Shown piece by piece: positions 1 to 5,074 of a DNA stretch of 7,073 bases. Each line of letters begins with the position of its first letter. The stretch's first letter is position 1. Source of the stretch: Bacteroidales bacterium (GTDB taxonomy: Bacteria; Bacteroidota; Bacteroidia; Bacteroidales; JAOZVK01); assembly GCA_029938185.1 (NCBI GenBank), contig JAOZVK010000303.1, positions 1 to 7,073 of the forward strand. Reading direction: 5' to 3'. The notes beneath the pieces were generated by a model. That model was not told where the DNA came from. It searched no databases and saw only the letters and a program-made list of their open reading frames with translations. Position numbers and translations under genes: made by a program.

Positions 1-13
1 AAAAACAAAATTT

Positions 14-664
14 ATGGAAACTAAAACAGAAAAAATACTAAAATTTTCGGAAGCAACTTATGAAAAACTTCAAGAAATTATAGATATTAAACAAATAGAT
101 AATTCAGCAAAATTTAATGAATGGTTTGAATATAAACACAAAATAACAGAACAAGAAAATTTGTTTTTAAAGAAATTAATTGAAATAAACAAGTTTACAT
201 TAACAAAATACAATGAACAAACTCTCATTGCAAAATATATAATTCCTTTATTAAATAAAGTAGATTTTGTTACAGACAAATTCAGAGACTGGTATCAATA
301 TAAAATTTCTTATAAAATTAATGAATGGAAACTTACAGGACATCCAGATTATTTTATTGCATCAGGCTCAAGAAGTCCAAAAATACCTTACTTTTTTGTA
401 CATGAATTTAAACCAGCTAAATCAATTAGTTTTCCTGATGACCAGCTTGTTGCTGAGTTAATTGCTGCTATAAATCTTAATAAAACAACAGAAATTAAAG
501 GTTGTTATGTTGCCGATAGACACTGGTATTTTGTTATCCTCGAAAAATTAAAAAACCAAAAATATCAATATTATATTAGTAAAAGTTATGATGGACTTGA
601 TTTAGAAGATTTAAAAAAAATATATACATATCTGCAAGCCGTAAAATATAACTATTGTAAATAA
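14..664 (+). CDS. Small PD-(D/E)XK nuclease-like protein (hypothetical)
   Basis: The predicted protein has 216 residues and no signal peptide or membrane segment, so it should be cytoplasmic. The first half is charged and helical. The second half carries a pattern resembling the PD-(D/E)XK nuclease fold: E68 in a helix before the core, G109-H-P-D112 on a strand, then VHEFKPA with E131 and K133 as the E-x-K pair, then Q144 and E148 in the following helix (DDQLVAELIAA). The next strand, GCYVADRHWYFVILE, resembles the end of the nuclease core in small stand-alone Bacteroidota proteins. D112, E131 and K133 would form the metal-binding catalytic triad. No methyltransferase or helicase partner is visible, so a restriction role is not shown. 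The ATG at 14 has an A-rich leader, but the frame stays open to the window edge, so a start further upstream cannot be excluded. The gene converges on the glycosyltransferase gene. The fold call is moderately sure; the biological role is unknown. Confidence 0.6.
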   Translation: METKTEKILKFSEATYEKLQEIIDIKQIDNSAKFNEWFEYKHKITEQENLFLKKLIEINKFTLTKYNEQTLIAKYIIPLLNKVDFVTDKFRDWYQYKISYKINEWKLTGHPDYFIASGSRSPKIPYFFVHEFKPAKSISFPDDQLVAELIAAINLNKTTEIKGCYVADRHWYFVILEKLKNQKYQYYISKSYDGLDLEDLKKIYTYLQAVKYNYCK

Positions 665-674
665 GATTACCTTA

Positions 675-699
675 ACCTACTTTAATGACACTTACGCAT
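675..699 (+). repeat. Dispersed intergenic repeat, copy A
   Basis: This 25-nt stretch lies between the convergent nuclease-like and glycosyltransferase genes. Aligned with 4131-4154 in the same orientation it matches at 21 positions, with three adjacent mismatches and one 1-nt gap. The shared blocks are ACCTA, TTTAATG and CTTACGCAT. It does not form a strong hairpin and is not followed by a T-run, so it does not look like a terminator. A 6-nt direct repeat ATGACA (685-690 and 698-703) overlaps its right half. Its function is unknown. Confidence 0.55.
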
Positions 700-708
700 G
701 ACATATAA

Positions 709-1464
709 TTAACTCGACTCTTTTTCCCTAAAAATATCATATTTAAACAAGCCAATTTTTTGAAATAAATACGAAAAAGATGTATTTAATACACCAAACC
801 CATATTTAATACTTCGTTTAAGGTTTATTGAAGATGCTTCTTTAAAATATTTTGTCGGACAACTTATTTCAGCTATTTCATATCCCTGAAAGCATATTTG
901 AGCAAGCATTTGATTGTCAAAAACAAAATCATTTGAATTTGCTTTATAATTAATATTTTCTAAAACATCACGCGAAAAAGCTCTATAACCTGTATGGTAT
1001 TCAGATAGTTTTTGCCACATAAGTAAATTTTGACTAAGTGTTAAAAATCTGTTTGCTATATATTTATATACTGGCATTCCTCCTTTCATTGCTCCATCGC
1101 CCAATATTCGCGAGCCTAACACAACTTTATACACTCCATTTGCAATTAAATAAACCATTGAATGTATTAATTTTGGAGTATATTGATAGTCTGGGTGCAA
1201 CATGATGATTATATCAGCATTTAAAGAAAGTGCTTTATTGTAACATGATTTTTGATTTCCACCATATCCCAAATTTTTGTCATGTTTTATTATATGCTTT
1301 ATATTTAACTCTTTAGCAAGTTCATATGTATTGTCTAAACTATAATCATCTACAAGAACTATATCATCAACAATATCTAATGGAACTTCATTATATGTTT
1401 GCTCTAAAGTTTTTTCGGCATTATACGCAGGTAATACTACTACTATTTTTTTATTTTTAATCAT
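709..1464 (-). CDS. Family 2 glycosyltransferase, DPM1/polyprenyl-phosphate type
   Basis: This 251-residue GT-A fold glycosyltransferase would transfer a sugar from a nucleotide donor, probably onto a lipid phosphate or a surface glycan. The family signatures are clear in order: VVVLPAYNAEKTL at residues 8-20, IVLVDDYSLDNT at 35-46 (nucleotide binding), KNLGYGGNQKS at 63-73, MLHPDYQYTP at 88-97 (metal-binding position usually written DxD, with D92), GSR at 117-119 and EYHTGYRAFSRDVL at 155-168 (acceptor/catalytic region). No convincing C-terminal membrane helix is present, unlike many undecaprenyl-phosphate glycosyltransferases, so it is probably soluble or peripheral. The ATG is at 1464. The CotH-like gene ends 60 nt upstream on the same strand, so the two are probably co-transcribed, and the CotH-like protein may act on or next to a glycan this enzyme helps make (inference). 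The family is certain; donor and acceptor cannot be read from sequence. Confidence 0.95.
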   Translation of the reverse strand: MIKNKKIVVVLPAYNAEKTLEQTYNEVPLDIVDDIVLVDDYSLDNTYELAKELNIKHIIKHDKNLGYGGNQKSCYNKALSLNADIIIMLHPDYQYTPKLIHSMVYLIANGVYKVVLGSRILGDGAMKGGMPVYKYIANRFLTLSQNLLMWQKLSEYHTGYRAFSRDVLENINYKANSNDFVFDNQMLAQICFQGYEIAEISCPTKYFKEASSINLKRSIKYGFGVLNTSFSYLFQKIGLFKYDIFREKESS

Positions 1465-1504
1465 TATTTTGTTACTAAATCGTAAAAAACTTAGAAAGTA
1501 CTTA

Positions 1505-1521
1505 ATTAAATAGGTCGAAGA
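1505..1521 (-). repeat. Dispersed intergenic repeat, copy B (inverted, core only)
   Basis: These 17 nt are the exact reverse complement of 4125-4141 (minus-strand reading TCTTCGACCTATTTAAT). The match ends abruptly on both sides and does not include the CTTACGCAT block shared by copies A and C. It ends 3 nt before the stop codon of the CotH-like gene, so with 4125-4141 it forms an inverted repeat that flanks that gene. The site lies in the 60-nt gap between the CotH-like and glycosyltransferase genes and would be part of their shared transcript. Confidence 0.55.
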
Positions 1522-1524
1522 TAT

Positions 1525-4065
1525 TTATTTATAAGATTTACTTTCAATAAAAAGATTTGATTTCTGTTCAATATCTGCTAACTTTTCAACATTTATATGC
1601 TTTATGTATAGAATAAATACTGATGCGGGTCCATACTCCTGTCTTTTTTGATAAGCTTTTATTCCAGTTTTACATGCAGTAAGTCTAAGTTTTTTTATAA
1701 AACATTGTGCCATATCTGTACAAATAATAGCATGATCTGATAAATCAATTTCTATTTCATCAATATTCACAATACTGTTAGCTTCAATATTGAGTCCAGC
1801 TTTTTGTGCCCTCATTATATTTAGATTATCAATGAAAAGTTCGCTATCTGAAATATCAATACCATATTTTTTACAATTTGCAATATAAGTATTTGTGATT
1901 TTTCCTTTAGAAAATTCAATATCAATAGCATCTGAGGGTACAAAACTAAATACTGATTTATCTATTTCAAACAGAGATCTTACAATACTTATTATTTCTT
2001 TTGATTTACATTTTTCAAAATAACAAGCATATATTTTTACTGTTGATTCATAAAAGGTCAGCATTCCGGGCAGTTCCCATAAATTATATCGAGGATTGTG
2101 TAAATTTTCGAAATTTACATAAGATAGCACAGATGGGTTTTTGGTTTTCATAACAGCAATACCTTGACCTGTAGAATCAGATGAGTATATTTTTATTGGT
2201 TTTTCTTCGGAGCCCATAAATATAATAGCCGAGTAACTTATTATTTTAGACGACTTTATTAAATCAAATTCAACCCCCTTGCTTGCAAATACTTTATAGC
2301 CAGCAGGAATGATTAGATTGTTATCTATAACCCACTTTCCTTTTTTAACTACTATTTTTTTTGATACATCATTAATTTCGAGAAAATCAAAATCATAAAT
2401 ATTAGAACTTTTACGCATTATATCTTTTCGTAGAAAATTCTCATTAAAAACAGCCCACTTGTATATTTGAGTCGATTTAAGTATATTTGTTCCAGGTAGT
2501 TTATAAATTAATTTTAGATTCTTTACAGTAGCTTCTGTCCACTCGAAATCTTTTGGTATTAAAAAGGATATATTTTTATAATCGACTGGTCTGTTATCTT
2601 CTTTTGAGCTTAGTTTAAATTTATTTGCTGGTTTTAGTAAAACTTTGTCTTTATAGTTTAAACCAATAATTTCTAAAGGAGCTGATTGAATATTTCCTAT
2701 CAATAGGGTTAGTAAACTATCAGGCTGTTTATTAACAAAGGCTTGAACAGCAGTTACAGGATTCAATACTTTTTTTATATATTTTTGATTTTCGTGTAAT
2801 AAATCACTTCCTAAAAATTCGTACCAAGGATAGCTTTTATAAAGTATTTTCAGTTGATTATTTTTATCCTCTTCAATTTTTTCGAGAAAAAACTTTAAAT
2901 AGCTTTTCTTCGAAACTTCATTCAATGCTTTATAATATTCGTTTACAAAACTTTCGTCACTGAAAAATTGATTAATCCATAAAGGTGCAGTTTCAAGTGA
3001 TTCACATAATAATTTATTTTCAGATGATTTTTTAATTACTGAATTATTATAACCAATTGGTTCTAATTTAGATGTAATTGGATTATAATAAAATCTCAAA
3101 CTATGATAGCTCAGTTCTCTGTGTTGCCCCATTAAATCTATAAGTGCAAACAATTTAGCCATTTTTTTAATATTAAATACTTCTGAAGCCTTTAAGCTAT
3201 CGTTTTTGAAATAAAACAATAAATTTTTAGCTATATCAAATTGCATTTGATATGATTCTTTTTTTAGTTTATTACTAATAGGTTTTATTTGCGATGAAAG
3301 ATAAGTATCATCATATCTAAACTCACGTTTATCAATACTAAACAGATAATCGTCAAATCTTACTATCAAGCCTTCTTTTCTTTTATTTCTATCTAATAAT
3401 TTTCTTTCAAAATCTTCTTTCAAAGTATATATTCCATAGTCTTTTCCATTTAAAATAACATGAATAAAAATATATTTTAGATTTATAAACTTATTGTATT
3501 TAAGTAATTTATGAAAAAACCATTCATTAAGATAATTATCAGCTTTTGGTCTTTGTAAAGTAAATTTTGATATTCCAAAAAGAGTTTTTTCTTCCAATAA
3601 ACTTATATTAAATGACCATTGATCTTTTTCTTCCCAGTCTTCTATATCATTTCCCGACAAACTAATATTTACATTTAATGATTTATCTAAATATCTGATA
3701 GTTGCAGGAACTTCATCCATAAACTCCTGAAAAATATAGCCCGAATGTAAAGCAAGCTCTCTATTTTGTGTTAAACTTTGATAATGTTTATGTTTAATAT
3801 CAATTGTAATATTGTGAGTTTCAGCCCCAACACTTGAAACATAATTAGGAATAAAACTAAAAGTATTTCTCGCAACTCCTTTAATCCACTCTTCTGGTAA
3901 TACATACTGACCAGTTCTATTTATATGTATACCTAAATATATACCTAAGTATAAACTAATAATTGTAAGTATAGAAATAACTAGTGTTATAAAAGCTACT
4001 TTAGAGCGAATTATAAGCTGTATTTTGTAATATAATGTATTTTTATTTGATTTTTTTAGTTTCAA
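1525..4065 (-). CDS. Membrane-anchored CotH-kinase-like protein with C-terminal beta-helix
   Basis: This is an 846-residue envelope protein. A basic N-terminus (KLKKSNKN) is followed by one membrane helix at about 23-46, so the bulk lies outside the cytoplasm. Residues of about 85-420 resemble the CotH kinase family: a core strand region ending FGISKFTLQRPKAD, a helix with LNEWFFHKLLKY, then FIHVILNGKDYGIYTLKED (201-219) and LIDLMGQHRELSYHSLRFYYNP (308-329). Residues 475-555 form a linker. From about 560 to 820, short strand-turn repeats (KKGKWVIDNNLIIPAGYKVF, EKPIKIYSS, SYVNFENL, GIDISDSELFIDNL) suggest a right-handed parallel beta-helix, a fold often used for glycan binding. CotH kinases phosphorylate proteins with ATP, but here the usual WDxD-type site reads GYNNS (338-342) and the expected Asn before it is S322, so activity is doubtful. 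The start is TTG at 4065: an in-frame stop lies two codons upstream and the next Met is residue 116. It is probably co-transcribed with the glycosyltransferase. Confidence 0.83.
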   Translation of the reverse strand: MKLKKSNKNTLYYKIQLIIRSKVAFITLVISILTIISLYLGIYLGIHINRTGQYVLPEEWIKGVARNTFSFIPNYVSSVGAETHNITIDIKHKHYQSLTQNRELALHSGYIFQEFMDEVPATIRYLDKSLNVNISLSGNDIEDWEEKDQWSFNISLLEEKTLFGISKFTLQRPKADNYLNEWFFHKLLKYNKFINLKYIFIHVILNGKDYGIYTLKEDFERKLLDRNKRKEGLIVRFDDYLFSIDKREFRYDDTYLSSQIKPISNKLKKESYQMQFDIAKNLLFYFKNDSLKASEVFNIKKMAKLFALIDLMGQHRELSYHSLRFYYNPITSKLEPIGYNNSVIKKSSENKLLCESLETAPLWINQFFSDESFVNEYYKALNEVSKKSYLKFFLEKIEEDKNNQLKILYKSYPWYEFLGSDLLHENQKYIKKVLNPVTAVQAFVNKQPDSLLTLLIGNIQSAPLEIIGLNYKDKVLLKPANKFKLSSKEDNRPVDYKNISFLIPKDFEWTEATVKNLKLIYKLPGTNILKSTQIYKWAVFNENFLRKDIMRKSSNIYDFDFLEINDVSKKIVVKKGKWVIDNNLIIPAGYKVFASKGVEFDLIKSSKIISYSAIIFMGSEEKPIKIYSSDSTGQGIAVMKTKNPSVLSYVNFENLHNPRYNLWELPGMLTFYESTVKIYACYFEKCKSKEIISIVRSLFEIDKSVFSFVPSDAIDIEFSKGKITNTYIANCKKYGIDISDSELFIDNLNIMRAQKAGLNIEANSIVNIDEIEIDLSDHAIICTDMAQCFIKKLRLTACKTGIKAYQKRQEYGPASVFILYIKHINVEKLADIEQKSNLFIESKSYK

Positions 4066-4121
4066 TTTTTATAATTTATTGATAATAATTAGCTTTGTAA
4101 AAAAACATAAATATTGAGTTA

Positions 4122-4134
4122 AGGTCTTCGACCT
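4122..4134. other. Short perfect hairpin AGGTC-TTC-GACCT
   Basis: A 5-bp GC-containing stem with a 3-nt loop stands out in very AT-rich intergenic DNA. Its right arm is part of repeat copy C, while the left arm is not conserved in copies A or B. No T-run follows on either strand, so an intrinsic terminator is unlikely. It lies 57 nt upstream of the CotH-like start codon and 228 nt upstream of the DUF4956 ATG, and could be an operator half-site pair or an RNA structure in a leader. The evidence is only the symmetry. Confidence 0.35.
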
Positions 4135-4154
4135 ATTTAATGTTGCTTACGCAT
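4125..4154 (+). repeat. Dispersed intergenic repeat, copy C (fullest copy)
   Basis: This copy joins both shared parts: its left 17 nt (4125-4141) are the exact inverse of copy B, and 4131-4154 aligns with copy A in direct orientation (21 matches, three mismatches, one gap). It therefore links the other two copies into one family. It sits in the divergent promoter region. Copies A and C are direct repeats that bracket the whole minus-strand pair of genes. Confidence 0.55.
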
Positions 4155-4362
4155 TCTTACAAACTACTATTATATAGTTGATTGTACGAAAATAAATATC
4201 GAAAAACTTTTGTAAGATTACTTATAGTTTTGCTTTCAATCTAATTGCAAATTTTTTTTTGTGTGCAAAAATAAAAAGGCTTTAAGAGCCAAAAACTCAA
4301 TAAGCCATAAAGTTATTATATTTATTTTAAAATTAAGTAATAAAATATCAAAAAAATCAAAT

Positions 4363-5046
4363 ATGAAAGATAAAACGGATTTGTTCGAGAAATTTTTAGC
4401 AACATCAAATACACAAATATCAATAACCGATTTTTTGTTTAATTCGGTACTAATAGTTATTTTGTCGTTTCTACTCGAAAGAACATATGCAAAATGTGGT
4501 AAAAGTTTATCAAACAGAAAAGTATTTGCAGGAAATTTTATGTTGCTTGCTTTTACAACAATGCTAATAATTAACATTGTTAAATCATCTTTAGCATTAT
4601 CGCTAGGACTTGTAGGAGCATTATCAATTGTTAGATTTCGTTCGGCAATAAAAGAACCCGAAGAACTTGCTTATTTATTTCTTACTATTTCATTAGGTCT
4701 TGGATTAGGTGCAAATCAACGTATTATAACAATTGTTGCCTTTATTATAATAATGATAATTCTATGGGTAAGATATTTCTTTTCGCAAACAAGCAAAAAT
4801 CAAAACCTTTTTTTTACTGTTAGCTCTAACTCTCCCTCGTCAATTCAACTTAATGAAATAGTAGAAATTGTAAAAAATAATTTTGATGAAGTCGAACTAC
4901 GTCGTTTTGACGAAAACCCCAATATTATTGAAGCTGCTTTTATGATTGATGCTGATTCGAGCGATAAACTTGAAAAATGTAAAAATCAATTACAAGAAAT
5001 TAGTAATTCTGTAAGTGTTACATTTATTGATAGTAAAAGTTACTAA
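4363..5046 (+). CDS. DUF4956 family inner-membrane protein
   Basis: From the ATG at 4363 the protein has 227 residues. It has a short cytoplasmic start (KDKTDLFEKFL), membrane segments at about 23-39, 55-73, 103-116 and 121-141, and a soluble C-terminal domain at about 149-227 with an alternating strand/helix pattern. The hallmark of DUF4956 is unmistakable at about 82-117: GLVGALSIVRFRSAIKEPEE, followed by LAYLFLTISLGLGLGA. The biochemical function of the family is not established. Its members are commonly encoded beside CotH kinases and VTC-type polyphosphate polymerases; a divergent CotH-like gene is present here, but no VTC gene. A GTG at 4261 would add 34 residues (a basic, partly hydrophobic segment), but it directly follows a T9 tract with no ribosome site, so I prefer the ATG, which has an A-rich leader. 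The outer-membrane gene follows at once, so the two form an operon. Confidence 0.92.
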   Translation: MKDKTDLFEKFLATSNTQISITDFLFNSVLIVILSFLLERTYAKCGKSLSNRKVFAGNFMLLAFTTMLIINIVKSSLALSLGLVGALSIVRFRSAIKEPEELAYLFLTISLGLGLGANQRIITIVAFIIIMIILWVRYFFSQTSKNQNLFFTVSSNSPSSIQLNEIVEIVKNNFDEVELRRFDENPNIIEAAFMIDADSSDKLEKCKNQLQEISNSVSVTFIDSKSY

Positions 5047-5074
5047 TATAAAATATAAAATTATATATTATGCT

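Larger units (their letters stand above)
4066..4362. other. Divergent intergenic region between CotH-like and DUF4956 genes
   Basis: This stretch of about 297 nt separates two divergent transcription units and must hold the promoters for both. It contains repeat copy C, a small hairpin at 4122-4134 and a T9 tract at 4252-4260. I found no RNA gene and no convincing pair of Bacteroidota -33/-7 promoter elements on either strand. An open frame from a GTG at 4261 continues into the DUF4956 gene and would add 34 residues; I judge this to be leader, not coding. Confidence 0.6.

Noticed and set aside
665..708. Bidirectional terminator expected between the convergent nuclease-like and glycosyltransferase genes
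   Set aside because: Only a 5-bp AT inverted repeat (682-686 and 708-712) with a 21-nt loop is present, with no T-run.
4225..4232. TAGTTTTG, matching the Bacteroidota -7 promoter consensus TAnnTTTG upstream of the DUF4956 gene
   Set aside because: No TTTG or TTG lies at the expected -33 distance (the nearest, at 4209-4212, is only 12 nt away), and in such AT-rich DNA an exact match is expected by chance about once in a region this size.
4261..4362. GTG-initiated 34-residue N-terminal extension of the DUF4956 protein
   Set aside because: It directly follows a T9 tract with no ribosome-binding context, and the core family begins after the ATG at 4363. It is more likely leader sequence.
4236..4577. 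Minus-strand open frame of 113 codons opposite the DUF4956 gene
   Set aside because: It is a shadow of a gene with a clear family signature, and its translation has no recognisable pattern of its own.
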